NCBI GenBank assembly: GCA_902785825.1
Contig: CACZZZ010000004.1
Location: 62,001-126,000 of the forward strand
DNA from: an uncultured Bacteroidia bacterium
Lineage (GTDB): Bacteria; Bacteroidota; Bacteroidia; Bacteroidales; UBA932
DNA length: 64,000 nt
Direction: 5' to 3'
Shown here: piece by piece, positions 44,061 to 52,554 of the stretch
Layout of the letters: each line of letters starts with the position of its first letter
Position numbering within the stretch: the stretch's first letter is position 1
Made by a program: the position numbers and the translations under genes
Notes under the pieces: model-generated
Seen by the model: the letters and a program-made list of their open reading frames with translations, nothing else
Database searches by the model: none
Told to the model about the DNA's origin: nothing

Positions 44061-44611
44061 GGGTTATTCAGACAGGCATAGAAGGCGTGCTGATCCTGGA
44101 GCCCAGGGTATTTGAGGATCAGAGGGGATATTTCTTCGAATCATTCAATCTCAAGGAGTTTGAGGCCAAGGTCGGGCATGTGGATTTCGTGCAGGACAAC
44201 GAGAGCAAATCAAGCTACGGCGTGGTTCGGGGACTGCATTTCCAAAAAGGAGATCACTGCCAGGCCAAACTCGTGAGGGTCGTCAAAGGTGCTGTGCTCG
44301 ATGTCGCTGTGGACATCCGCAAAGGCTCCCCTACCTTCGGGAAACATGTGGCCGTGGAGCTGACCGAGAGCAATCACCTCCAGTTTTTCCTGCCCAAAGG
44401 CATGGCCCACGGGTTCAGCGTTCTGTCCGACGAGGCGGTATTCCAGTACAAGTGCGACAACTTCTACTGCCCTGAGTCAGAAGGAGCGATCGCCTGGGAC
44501 GACCCTGATCTGGGAATTGACTGGAGGATACCGGCAGACAAAGTGATCCTCTCAGAAAAGGACCGCCACCATCCGAGGCTCTCGCAGCTCGATCAGGATA
44601 TCTTGCTATAA
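44057..44611 (+). CDS. rfbC: dTDP-4-dehydrorhamnose 3,5-epimerase
   Basis: A 184-residue cupin-fold epimerase. Signatures are [35 protein letters not shown] with the catalytic His, [21 protein letters not shown] and [13 protein letters not shown], then [15 protein letters not shown]. It inverts C3 and C5 of the 4-keto sugar. Its last 19 bases overlap the 3' end of recG on the other strand. Confidence 0.95.
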   Translation: MRVIQTGIEGVLILEPRVFEDQRGYFFESFNLKEFEAKVGHVDFVQDNESKSSYGVVRGLHFQKGDHCQAKLVRVVKGAVLDVAVDIRKGSPTFGKHVAVELTESNHLQFFLPKGMAHGFSVLSDEAVFQYKCDNFYCPESEGAIAWDDPDLGIDWRIPADKVILSEKDRHHPRLSQLDQDILL

Positions 44612-46707
44612 TCCTTTACTGAATATTTGTCCTTCCTGAGCTCGGCGGCCAACGGAGCGTTGACCGGGTCGGAAAGGGACGGATCGCCGGCAAGGACATG
44701 CTCGGCATAGCTCCTGGCGTCGGACATTATCTGCCCGTCATGCGCCAGCGAAGCGATATTCAAAGAAATTGGAAGTCCGCTCTGCTGGGTTCCCTCAAGA
44801 TCGCCGGGGCCCCTCATCTTCATGTCCTCCTCGGCAAGGTCGAAACCATTCTCCGTGGCGCACATAAGCTCAAGGCGCTTGCGGGACTCCTTGCTGACTT
44901 TAAGGCCATGCATCAGCACGCAATATGACTTCTCGGAGCCGCGACCTACCCTGCCCCTGAGCTGGTGCAGCTGCGCGAGGCCGAAACGCTCAGCGTTCTC
45001 GATCACCATGATTGAGGCGTTCGGCACATCGACCCCGACCTCGATAACGGTCGTGGAGACAAGAATATTCGCCCTTCCCGCCACAAAGGCATCCATATTG
45101 AACTTTTTCACCTCGCTGGTCTGCTGTCCATGGACGATGGCGACTTTATAATCAGGCATCGGGAAACGCCGGACAATCTCCTCGTAGCCAGCCTCAAGGT
45201 TCTGATAATCAAGCTTCTCGCTCTCGAATATGAGAGGATAGACTATGAACACTTGCCGTCCGGCAGCGATCTCTTTACGGATGAAATTGTACATCGCCGG
45301 GCGCTTTCCCTCCCCTATCAGCATGGTCTGGATCGGCTTTCGTCCGGGAGGCATCTCGTCGATCACGGAAACATCCAGGTCCCCATAGAGGGTCATGGCA
45401 AGTGTCCTTGGAATCGGGGTCGCTGTCATCACCAACACATGAGGCGGAGCGTCCGTCGCACCCTTTGACCATAGTTTAGAACGCTGCTCCACACCGAAAC
45501 GATGCTGCTCGTCAATGATGGCAAGACCGAGATTCTTGAACACCACATCGTCCTCAATCAGGGCATGAGTACCGATAATTATCCCGACGGAGCCATCCTC
45601 CAGGCCCTCATGGATGGGTCTTCGCTCAGCCTTGGTGGTAGAGCCGATCAGGAGCTCGCAGCGGACACCGGTCGGAGCCAGATATTTCTTTATGTTAGCA
45701 TAGTGCTGTTGCGCAAGCACTTCGGTAGGAGCCATGATGCAAGCCTGATAGCCGTTCCCGATCGCGATCAAAGCGGACAGGACGGCGACCATGGTCTTCC
45801 CGGAGCCCACATCACCTTGCAGGAGACGATTCATCTGATGGCCGCTCTTCATGTCGGCCTGAATCTCCTTTATCACACGTTTCTGCGCCCCTGTAAGCTC
45901 GTATGGCAGAGCGTTATAGCAGGCGTGAAAAGCTGGTCCGACGATAGGCATCGGGATGCCGTTCTCCGCCCTGGAGCGGATGTATTTCTGCTTCAGGAGA
46001 GACAGCTGCAAAAGGAATAATTCTTCCCATTTGAGCCTGTACTGGGCCTTCGAGAGCGCCGCCTGGTCCGACGGGAAATGAATATTCCTGAGCGCGAACT
46101 TAAGAGGCACGAGACCTTTTTCGCGGAGGATATATTCAGGCAATGTCTCCTGAACGTCGCCTATCGCCAGGTTTATCGCCTCGGCCATCAGTTTGTTCAT
46201 CACCTTGCCGGTCACGCCACCGCTGCGGAGCTTGTCCGTCGAGTTATAGACACCGGTAAGGACTCCGGAGAAGTTCTGGGCTCCCAGCGTGGGAGGATTG
46301 TCGATCTCCGGATGGACCATATTCATCTTGCCGTTATAGACAGAAGGCCTCCCGAAGAAAAGGAAGGTAGAGCCTGGCTTAAGACGGTCGTAGGTGTACT
46401 TTATGCCTTTGAAAAACACGAGTTCCATCTCGCCGCTGGCATCACGGACCAGCACGCTAAGTCGCTGCTTGGCTCCTTTCCCGGTCAGCTCTGCGGAAAC
46501 CACCTGGGCCAGGATCTGGACATAAGCGCTGCCGGAGCGGATGTCGGATATGTACTGTATGGAGCTTCGGTCTATGTAACGGAAGGGATAAGTGTGCAGG
46601 AGGTCACCTACCGTGGTGATTTCAAGCTCAGTACGAAGAAGCGAGGCCCTTTTCGGCCCCACCCCCGGCAGAAACTGCACCTCGGTGTCCAGTTTGTTCC
46701 GTAACAT
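44593..46707 (-). CDS. recG: ATP-dependent DNA helicase RecG
   Basis: A 704-residue superfamily-2 helicase. An N-terminal wedge OB domain (about residues 1-170, LPGVGPKRASLL, then IQILAQ-type strands) precedes the motor: Walker A GDVGSGKT, IGTHALIED, DEQHRFGVEQR, MTATPIPRTLA, and the late TVIEVGVDVPNAS, QLRGRVGRG blocks. It remodels stalled replication forks and branched recombination intermediates. The start TAT-ATG is only 5 bases after a promoter box, so the mRNA is likely leaderless. Confidence 0.95.
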   Translation of the reverse strand: MLRNKLDTEVQFLPGVGPKRASLLRTELEITTVGDLLHTYPFRYIDRSSIQYISDIRSGSAYVQILAQVVSAELTGKGAKQRLSVLVRDASGEMELVFFKGIKYTYDRLKPGSTFLFFGRPSVYNGKMNMVHPEIDNPPTLGAQNFSGVLTGVYNSTDKLRSGGVTGKVMNKLMAEAINLAIGDVQETLPEYILREKGLVPLKFALRNIHFPSDQAALSKAQYRLKWEELFLLQLSLLKQKYIRSRAENGIPMPIVGPAFHACYNALPYELTGAQKRVIKEIQADMKSGHQMNRLLQGDVGSGKTMVAVLSALIAIGNGYQACIMAPTEVLAQQHYANIKKYLAPTGVRCELLIGSTTKAERRPIHEGLEDGSVGIIIGTHALIEDDVVFKNLGLAIIDEQHRFGVEQRSKLWSKGATDAPPHVLVMTATPIPRTLAMTLYGDLDVSVIDEMPPGRKPIQTMLIGEGKRPAMYNFIRKEIAAGRQVFIVYPLIFESEKLDYQNLEAGYEEIVRRFPMPDYKVAIVHGQQTSEVKKFNMDAFVAGRANILVSTTVIEVGVDVPNASIMVIENAERFGLAQLHQLRGRVGRGSEKSYCVLMHGLKVSKESRKRLELMCATENGFDLAEEDMKMRGPGDLEGTQQSGLPISLNIASLAHDGQIMSDARSYAEHVLAGDPSLSDPVNAPLAAELRKDKYSVKDYSKIS

Positions 46708-46712
46708 ATAGG

Positions 46713-46720
46713 CAAATTTA
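46713..46720 (-). promoter_or_regulatory. -7 box for recG, leaderless layout
   Basis: Minus strand TAAATTTG, ending 5 bases before the recG ATG at 46707. Confidence 0.55.
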
Positions 46721-46744
46721 AAGAAAAACCTCGATAATTATACG

Positions 46745-46752
46745 TATATTTG
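46745..46752 (+). promoter_or_regulatory. -7 box for the lipoprotein gene, leaderless layout
   Basis: TATATTTG, ending 6 bases before the ATG at 46759; the in-frame TTG at 46750 lies within it. Confidence 0.5.
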
Positions 46753-46758
46753 ACTTTT

Positions 46759-47379
46759 ATGAGACTCCGTTATATTCTCATCATACCTTTGCTGCTTCTT
46801 CTCGGCTGCCAGCCTTCGCCCGAGAAGGCCGCTATCGCGCGTCAGTTACGGGATTATCCCGAGTCCCGAGTGGAGGACATCTACAAGAGTTTCTGCCAGG
46901 ACAACCTCGGCCCGGGCCATCTGATTCCGGATCCGCAGTCTGCCAGGAACTACCTCGAGTCCGAGCTCCGGACCTACCGGGAAGACCTGGACAGCGCCAA
47001 GTATGAGGCTCCCGAGATCAAGTATTATCCGGCGGGAGATAAAGGGAATTATGTACGGGTTGACCTTCGTGTCGTCCTTGACGGCCTAGTCAGTAAGGAA
47101 TTATATCTCAACGCGTTCGTTCGCAGCGCTAACGAAGGGAAGCGTCTCACTCAGGAGCAGTGGGTGGCCAAATGGAAGGAGGTCGAGAAGGTGATCCTTA
47201 AAGATTTCCCAGACATACCGGACGCCAAGGAAGACCTCGAGATGATTGACTCTCACATTGAGAAAGGAGAACTGATCTTGCACCATAGCGAAGCTTTCAG
47301 CCAAGCATATAACCCTCACTACAGGATAATCGCCAGGGATATCTTCGAGAAAGAACTCAAGCCACACATCGACCGCTGA
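46759..47379 (+). CDS. lipoprotein of unknown function
   Basis: A 206-residue protein with a lipoprotein signal ending in LLLLLGC (Cys17). The mature part is predicted mostly helical with blocks KSFCQDNLGPGHLIPDPQSA, YYPAGDKGNYVRVDLR and FSQAYNPHYRIIARDIFEKE. Similar lipoproteins occur in Bacteroidales but I know no function. It stands alone between recG (divergent) and tRNA-Phe (convergent). The in-frame TTG upstream is part of the promoter box and is not used. Confidence 0.7.
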   Translation: MRLRYILIIPLLLLLGCQPSPEKAAIARQLRDYPESRVEDIYKSFCQDNLGPGHLIPDPQSARNYLESELRTYREDLDSAKYEAPEIKYYPAGDKGNYVRVDLRVVLDGLVSKELYLNAFVRSANEGKRLTQEQWVAKWKEVEKVILKDFPDIPDAKEDLEMIDSHIEKGELILHHSEAFSQAYNPHYRIIARDIFEKELKPHIDR

Positions 47380-47410
47380 GGCGCCACGACCTCAGGGCTC
47401 CAAAAACAAA

Positions 47411-47436
47411 GAACCCGCTGATCTCAGCGGGTTCTT
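47411..47436 (-). terminator. terminator of tRNA-Phe
   Basis: On the minus strand AAGAACCCGCTGA / TCAGCGGGTTCTT form a 12-13 base stem, followed by TGTTTTTGG. It begins directly after the tRNA 3' end; convergent read-through from the lipoprotein gene may also stop here. Confidence 0.85.
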
Positions 47437-47437
47437 G

Positions 47438-47510
47438 TGGTGCTGGGAAGAATCGAACTGCCGACACATGGATTTTCAGTCCATTGCTCTACCATCTGAG
47501 CTACAGCACC
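47438..47510 (-). tRNA. tRNA-Phe (anticodon GAA)
   Basis: The minus strand folds into a standard cloverleaf: acceptor GGTGCTG/CAGCACC with discriminator A, D-arm GCTC AGATGGTA GAGC, anticodon stem TGGAC/ATCCA-type with loop containing GAA, T-arm with TTCGATT. The CCA end is not encoded; the gene is followed by CAAGAACC and the terminator. Confidence 0.96.
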
Positions 47511-47527
47511 ATTATCGTTTGGGATTG

Positions 47528-47558
47528 CAAAGATAGACAAAAATCATTTCGATACAAA
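47528..47558 (-). promoter_or_regulatory. tRNA-Phe promoter
   Basis: Minus strand -33 TTTG at 47555-47558, 19-base spacer, -7 box TATCTTTG at 47528-47535. This is a perfect example of the Bacteroidota promoter; transcription would start about 12 bases before the mature tRNA. Confidence 0.8.
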
Positions 47559-47568
47559 TTTTTTTTGG

Positions 47569-47576
47569 TAAATTCG
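47569..47576 (+). promoter_or_regulatory. -7 box for priA, leaderless layout
   Basis: TAAATTCG, ending 5 bases before the ATG at 47582. A partial -33 (TTTC) lies 18 bases upstream of the box. Confidence 0.5.
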
Positions 47577-47581
47577 CCTTG

Positions 47582-49786
47582 ATGTCCGGATCAAAACTCA
47601 TACAGGTCCTTCTCCCACTTCGTCTGGAGTGGGAACCTTTTTACTCATATTCAGAGGATTCCATGCCCTCTCCCCTGCTTGAGGGAGACAGGGTCAGGGT
47701 CGAATTCGCCGGAAAAGAATATGTGGGAACCGTGACAGTTCCCGACGCGAGCGCTGACGCGGCCGGGATCGGACTGGAAAGGATCAAGCCAATCGCAGGA
47801 CTTGCCGAAGGGCTGGACAGGATATCTCACGAGGAGATCAGCCTATGGAGACAGGTGGCTGAATATTATCTCTGCACCCCGGGGGAAGTTTACAAGGCGG
47901 CCTATCCGGCCGGAAAGGTCGAGGAGGAGGGGGTAAAGTCCAGGATCAGAGAGAGGCTCCAGCAGAGAATCGCTAAGCTGGATGAGAAGATCGCCAAGTC
48001 CCGGAGGGAGGAGACGAGGGCGAGGTATGTGGCTGAGCGTGAGGAGCTGATGCGACAGGTGGCTGGCCCTTCGACTCCGCTCAGGGACCAGAAAGAGGAG
48101 ATTCTTCGCTCCGCTCAGAATGACAGGACGGGCACGTCAGCGGGCAGTGGCCGTGACGGAATAGAGCTCTCCCCTGCTCAAGAGGAGGCATATTCCAAGA
48201 TTAAAGAGGTACTCAAAGCCGGGAAACCAGCGCTGCTGAGAGGGGTCACGGGATCGGGAAAGACCGAGATCTACCTGAAACTGGCCGCGGAGACACTCGC
48301 TGGCGGGAAAAATGTCCTCTACATGGTCCCGGAGATAGCCTTGAGCAGGCAGCTCGAGGAGAGGATCAGGAACCATTTCCCGAACGAGTTGCAGGTCTTC
48401 CACTCGGGGATGACGGTCGCTAAAAGGGCCGAGTCCGCCGCCTTCATCAAGACATCACCTTACATCGCGCTCGGCACCAGAAGCTCGCTGTTCCTGCCCC
48501 ACAGGAACATAGGCCTCATAATCGTGGACGAGGAAAACGACCCCTCCTACAAGCAGGACAACCCAGCGCCGAGATACAACGGCCGCGAGACGGCGATCAT
48601 GCTTGCCGGAATACACGGAGCCGACATCATCCTCGGATCCGCCACCCCGTCGCTAGAGTCGCTCTACAACTGCCAAGTCGGACGATTCGGACTTATTGAT
48701 CTCACCGCCAGGTACTTCCATGCCTCCGACTCAGACGTGGAGATAATAGACACCATCGCCGAGCGGAAGAAAAACGGGATGATAGGCAGTTTCTCGAGGA
48801 AGCTCATCGACAGGATCCGGGAGTGTCTCGCAAAAGGCGGCCAGGTCGCGATCCTCAGGGAGCGCCGGTCGTACTCCCCCATGCTCCAATGCGAGGGATG
48901 CGGCCATATTCCCAAATGCTCCAGATGCGACGTCGCCCTGAGCCTCCACTTAAGGGAAGACGGCCAGGGAAGGTTGGTCTGCCATTATTGCGGAAAGGTT
49001 TATGAATATACGGGGAGATGCCCCGAATGCGGTGGTGAGTTGAAACCCCTCGGCGCCGGAACACAGAAGATCGAGGAAGAGGCAGCCAGCCTGTTCCCTG
49101 AGGCCAGGATCGCCAGGCTCGACAGCGACAGCGCCAGGAGCGGGAAACATGAGTCGGAGATAATCAAGGGCTTTGAAGCCGGAGAGATAGACATTCTGGT
49201 AGGCACGAGAATCGTCGCTAAAGGCTTTGACTTCAGCGGATTGTCCCTTGTGGCGGTACTCCGGTCCGACTCTTTGCTTGCCCAGCAGGACTACCGCGCG
49301 GACGAACGTGCCCTGCATCTTCTGGAGCAGTTCCGTGGAAGATGCGGCCGACGCGCCGAGAAAGGCCTTTTCGTGGTCCAAACCTCCCAGCCCGATCACC
49401 CGGTGTACAAGAGCCTGACCGGCGTTCAGGATGCTACCATGGTCACAGACCGCCTTCTCAAAGAGAGAAAGTTATTCGGATATCCCCCCTATTCACGAGT
49501 GATCAACACCATCCTCAGGGACAGGAATATCCAAAGGATAGAGCTTATGGGGCGCTCCCTCTCCACCCTTTTGGCCGGAACCTTAGGCAGAGGAGCCAAA
49601 GTGATCGGCCCGTATTCCCCTGCCGTGGACAAGACCGCGGGAGAGAATATCCGGATAATCAGGGTCATGCTACCCAAGGACAAGAATCTGAGATCCAGCA
49701 AAGCCGCCCTTCAAGAGACGGCGGAAAGGTTCGCTAGGGAGAGAAAATATTCAGGCCATATATCCCTGGACGTTGATCCAGTTTGA
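47582..49786 (+). CDS. priA: primosomal replication restart helicase PriA
   Basis: A 734-residue helicase that reloads the replisome at repaired forks. An N-terminal DNA-binding and winged-helix part (about 1-160) precedes the motor with Walker A GVTGSGKTEIY, the DExx motif IIVDEENDPSYK and GSATPSLESLY. Eight zinc cysteines are in CEGCGHIPKCSRC and CHYCGKVYEYTGRCPECGG. Residues of about 162-182 are encoded by two adjacent copies of the dispersed repeat (TPLRDQ and ILRSAQNDR) and fall in the linker between the DNA-binding and helicase parts. The ATG was chosen over the TTG at 47579. Confidence 0.94.
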   Translation: MSGSKLIQVLLPLRLEWEPFYSYSEDSMPSPLLEGDRVRVEFAGKEYVGTVTVPDASADAAGIGLERIKPIAGLAEGLDRISHEEISLWRQVAEYYLCTPGEVYKAAYPAGKVEEEGVKSRIRERLQQRIAKLDEKIAKSRREETRARYVAEREELMRQVAGPSTPLRDQKEEILRSAQNDRTGTSAGSGRDGIELSPAQEEAYSKIKEVLKAGKPALLRGVTGSGKTEIYLKLAAETLAGGKNVLYMVPEIALSRQLEERIRNHFPNELQVFHSGMTVAKRAESAAFIKTSPYIALGTRSSLFLPHRNIGLIIVDEENDPSYKQDNPAPRYNGRETAIMLAGIHGADIILGSATPSLESLYNCQVGRFGLIDLTARYFHASDSDVEIIDTIAERKKNGMIGSFSRKLIDRIRECLAKGGQVAILRERRSYSPMLQCEGCGHIPKCSRCDVALSLHLREDGQGRLVCHYCGKVYEYTGRCPECGGELKPLGAGTQKIEEEAASLFPEARIARLDSDSARSGKHESEIIKGFEAGEIDILVGTRIVAKGFDFSGLSLVAVLRSDSLLAQQDYRADERALHLLEQFRGRCGRRAEKGLFVVQTSQPDHPVYKSLTGVQDATMVTDRLLKERKLFGYPPYSRVINTILRDRNIQRIELMGRSLSTLLAGTLGRGAKVIGPYSPAVDKTAGENIRIIRVMLPKDKNLRSSKAALQETAERFARERKYSGHISLDVDPV
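48067..48089 (+). repeat. dispersed short repeat, diverged copy 5, inside priA
   Basis: CCCTTCGACTCCGCTCAGGGACC; it is itself a partial palindrome and lies 8 bases before copy 6. Confidence 0.7.
48098..48127 (+). repeat. dispersed short repeat, copy 6, inside priA
   Basis: Contains TTCGCTCCGCTCAGAATGAC, nearly identical to copies 1 and 2; translated in frame as EILRSAQNDR. Confidence 0.88.
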
Positions 49787-49804
49787 GAAGCGATTAAATT
49801 TTAC

Positions 49805-49812
49805 TACATTTG
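49805..49812 (+). promoter_or_regulatory. -7 box for parA
   Basis: TACATTTG, full match to TAnnTTTG, 22 bases before the parA ATG at 49835. Confidence 0.5.
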
Positions 49813-49834
49813 TAGTTTGAATAATAGTCCAGTC

Positions 49835-50605
49835 ATGGGAAAAGTCATAGCAATCGCCAACCAAAAAGGCGGAGTGGGGAAAACCACCACCGCCATAAAC
49901 CTGGCGGCCTCTCTGGCCGTCCTGGAGAAGAAGGTCCTGATCATAGACGCAGATCCTCAGGCCAACACAACATCCGGCCTTAACTTCTCTCCGGACAACG
50001 ACCAGAAAAGGACCATTTACGAGGTTCTCATCGGCGAGATAGATGTCCGGGACGCCCTTGTCCAGACAGAAATCCCTGATCTCCAGATGATTCCGTCCCA
50101 CATTAACCTGGTGGGAGCCGAGATCGAGATGATTGACGAGGAGAACCGAGAGTCCTTCCTGAAAAAGAGGCTCGATCCCATCCGCGACGACTATGACTAC
50201 ATCATCATCGACTGCTCCCCTTCCCTTGGACTGATCACTATCAACGCCTTGACCGCCGCTGATTCCGTGATGATCCCGGTCCAGCCGGAGTTCTTCGCCT
50301 TGGAAGGCCTCGGAAAGCTCCTCCAGACGATCCGCCTGGTCCAGAGGGAGATAAACCCTGCCCTCACCATCGAGGGTTTCGTGGTCACGATGTTCGACGG
50401 GAGAACGAAAGTGCACGCCCAGGTCGTCGGCGAGCTGCGCGAGCATTTCAAGGACATGGTGTTCAAGACTATCATCCAGAGGAGCATACGCCTGAGCGAG
50501 GCTCCTTCCCATGGCAAGCCGATCATTCTGTACGACGTGGTCAGCAACGGCACCTCCAATTATATGAACCTCGCGAAGGAGGTTCTTGACAAGAACGAGA
50601 AGTGA
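49835..50605 (+). CDS. parA: chromosome partitioning ATPase ParA (Soj)
   Basis: A 256-residue ATPase with the deviant Walker A motif NQKGGVGKTTTAINL (residues of about 8-22), the switch block IDADPQANTT, and the late DCSPSLGLITINALTAAD. There is no N-terminal helix-turn-helix, so it is the short chromosomal (Soj-like) type. With ParB it segregates the replication origin. Its stop overlaps the parB start as TGATG. The start was set at ATG 49835, which gives the canonical MGKVIAIANQKGG. Confidence 0.95.
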   Translation: MGKVIAIANQKGGVGKTTTAINLAASLAVLEKKVLIIDADPQANTTSGLNFSPDNDQKRTIYEVLIGEIDVRDALVQTEIPDLQMIPSHINLVGAEIEMIDEENRESFLKKRLDPIRDDYDYIIIDCSPSLGLITINALTAADSVMIPVQPEFFALEGLGKLLQTIRLVQREINPALTIEGFVVTMFDGRTKVHAQVVGELREHFKDMVFKTIIQRSIRLSEAPSHGKPIILYDVVSNGTSNYMNLAKEVLDKNEK

Positions 50606-51546
50606 TGAAAGACAAGATGAGCGACAAACGTGAAAGCAGGCTGGGCAAAGGGCTCAGCGCCCTGCTGGGCGACATGGAGTTTCACGAGCCGGAAAGAAAG
50701 CCGGTAGGATATATCAACAAGGAGATCGCCGGAGCCAGGCCTTCCCAGGACTATGGCGACGTGTTGCGCATCCCCGCCACTCTCGTGGATCCGAATCCGT
50801 ACCAGCCGCGCATGGCTTTCGACAATGACTCCCTGGAGGAGCTGGCCGAGTCGATACGGACCTTCGGCCTGATTCAGCCAATATCCGTACGCAAGCGTCC
50901 CGACGGGCGTTACCAAATCATCAGCGGAGAGCGCAGGTTCAGGGCATGCCGGCTCGCCGGGATGGATGTCATTCCGGCCTACATCAGAGCCACCGATGAC
51001 CAGGGAATGCTGGAGATGGCCATAGTCGAGAACATCCAAAGGCAGGATCTCGACCCCATCGAGGTGGCAATGAGTTACCAGCGGCTGATCGACGAATGTC
51101 ATCTCACCCAGGAGAGGATGGCCCAGAGGGTCGGAAAGAAGAGAGCGTCCGTCGCCAACTACCTCAGGCTCCTCAAGCTCCCGACCAAGGTCCAGCATGA
51201 CCTAAAGGCGGGACTGCTCAGCACCGGACACGCTAAAGTGCTCCTCGGAGTCGAAGATCCTCATATTCAAGAGCTTCTGTGCGATCTCACAATCAAGGAC
51301 GGCCTCTCGGTCCGTCAGCTTGAGGAAAAGGTGCGCCGGCTCGGCAAAGAGGGAGCCGCCTCCGCCCCGAAGCCCCAGGACCTTCCGGACGACTATTACC
51401 GGATCCTCGAGCACATCGGCAAGTTTTTTGATAACAGTATCAGCCTGAAACGTTCTTCCTCCGGGAAAGGCACCATGACTATAAGGTTCAACTCGGACGA
51501 GGAAGTGAAGAGATTCCTCAAGGCGCTTGAGGATTCGAATATTTAG
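50605..51546 (+). CDS. parB: chromosome partitioning protein ParB
   Basis: A 313-residue protein with the N-terminal tag RLGKGLSALLGD, the PNPYQPRMAF block, the CTP-binding SGERRFRACRLAGM (GxxRxxA-type), ENIQRQDLDPIE, and the helix-turn-helix LTQERMAQRVGKKRASVANYL. The C-terminal part is a predicted dimerisation region. ParB binds parS sites and spreads as a CTP-dependent clamp. I saw no clear parS palindrome in the window. A GTG at 50602 is an alternative start. Confidence 0.95.
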   Translation: MKDKMSDKRESRLGKGLSALLGDMEFHEPERKPVGYINKEIAGARPSQDYGDVLRIPATLVDPNPYQPRMAFDNDSLEELAESIRTFGLIQPISVRKRPDGRYQIISGERRFRACRLAGMDVIPAYIRATDDQGMLEMAIVENIQRQDLDPIEVAMSYQRLIDECHLTQERMAQRVGKKRASVANYLRLLKLPTKVQHDLKAGLLSTGHAKVLLGVEDPHIQELLCDLTIKDGLSVRQLEEKVRRLGKEGAASAPKPQDLPDDYYRILEHIGKFFDNSISLKRSSSGKGTMTIRFNSDEEVKRFLKALEDSNI

Positions 51547-51554
51547 GCTATTTG

Positions 51555-52544
51555 ATGAAGGATCTCAGACTCAGGATATTAATGGTTCTGCTCGGCCTGG
51601 CCGTTTTCACGGTCGGAGCCCGGGCCCAATTCCGCGAGGAGGCTTTCACCCAGAACTACGCCAGCCCGTCAGACACATTGGCTTCCAGGGATTCCGTGGA
51701 CAGGATGTGGTCTTTCAAAGAGTTTTTCCACGGTGTCGCCCGACATGACTCGACCCTCAAGATAGGCTCTATGTTCGCCGGTTCGACAGTGTTCATCGGA
51801 GCGGAGCAATACTACAACAAACAGTACTGGAAGATTCCCATAACCTACGCCGGACTCGGCACGACAATAGGGTTGGGTATAAAATACCACAAGCAATATA
51901 AGGCCTCCAAATCCGCCTACGACCTGGCTTACGAGGCTGACCCGGAGACGACACTTACCATCGACGAGGACGCCAAGAAAAAGGCCACCTACATGTTCGC
52001 CGGGGCCGGATTGATCTACTGGGGAACCTTGATGGACGGAGTCGTCAACTACAAGCGTGACATAAAGGGACAGGCTGGAAAAGCGACCATATATTCATTG
52101 CTGGTTCCCGGCTTGGGCCAGGCCTACAACGGTGAGTACTGGAAGATCCCCATCTACTGGGGAGCCCTCGTCGGTTCGTACCACTACTGGGCCGTGAACA
52201 ACAAGAACTACAAGAGATACAAGAGAATACATAACGAAGCCACCGCTGAGGACAGCACCTACGAGGGTCTCATTCCGGCCGAAAGGGCGCTATACTACAG
52301 GAACACGTTCAGGCGTTTCAGGGACTATTCGGTCGTGGCCATCGTCGGCAGTTACCTTCTGCAGGTCATCGACGCCAATGTGTTCGCCTACATGCAGGAT
52401 TTCGAGGTCAACGACGACCTCTCAATGAGTATAAGCCCCACTTTGATAACACCGGGCAACGAATATGCCATGGCTCCCCCGCGCTCCGGAGGCGGTTTCA
52501 TGGGCGACAATGCCGTCGGATTCAAGATTGGCTTCACCTTCTAA
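51555..52544 (+). CDS. DUF5683 family membrane-associated protein
   Basis: A 329-residue protein with a signal peptide (residues 1-24, ending GARAQ) and several hydrophobic or aromatic segments in the mature part. It has the block IYSLLVPGLGQAYNGEYWKI typical of DUF5683, with repeats of the type YNKQYWKIPI and KNYKRYKRI. The family is found next to parAB and mltD in Bacteroidota, as here, and may act at the envelope, but no function is known. It is 8 bases after parB and 10 before mltD. Confidence 0.8.
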   Translation: MKDLRLRILMVLLGLAVFTVGARAQFREEAFTQNYASPSDTLASRDSVDRMWSFKEFFHGVARHDSTLKIGSMFAGSTVFIGAEQYYNKQYWKIPITYAGLGTTIGLGIKYHKQYKASKSAYDLAYEADPETTLTIDEDAKKKATYMFAGAGLIYWGTLMDGVVNYKRDIKGQAGKATIYSLLVPGLGQAYNGEYWKIPIYWGALVGSYHYWAVNNKNYKRYKRIHNEATAEDSTYEGLIPAERALYYRNTFRRFRDYSVVAIVGSYLLQVIDANVFAYMQDFEVNDDLSMSISPTLITPGNEYAMAPPRSGGGFMGDNAVGFKIGFTF

Positions 52545-52554
52545 AGAGAATGAC

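Noticed and set aside
49800..51546. parS site near parAB
   Set aside because: I saw no TGTTTCACGTGAAACA-like palindrome here or elsewhere by eye; a pattern search of the genome is needed.
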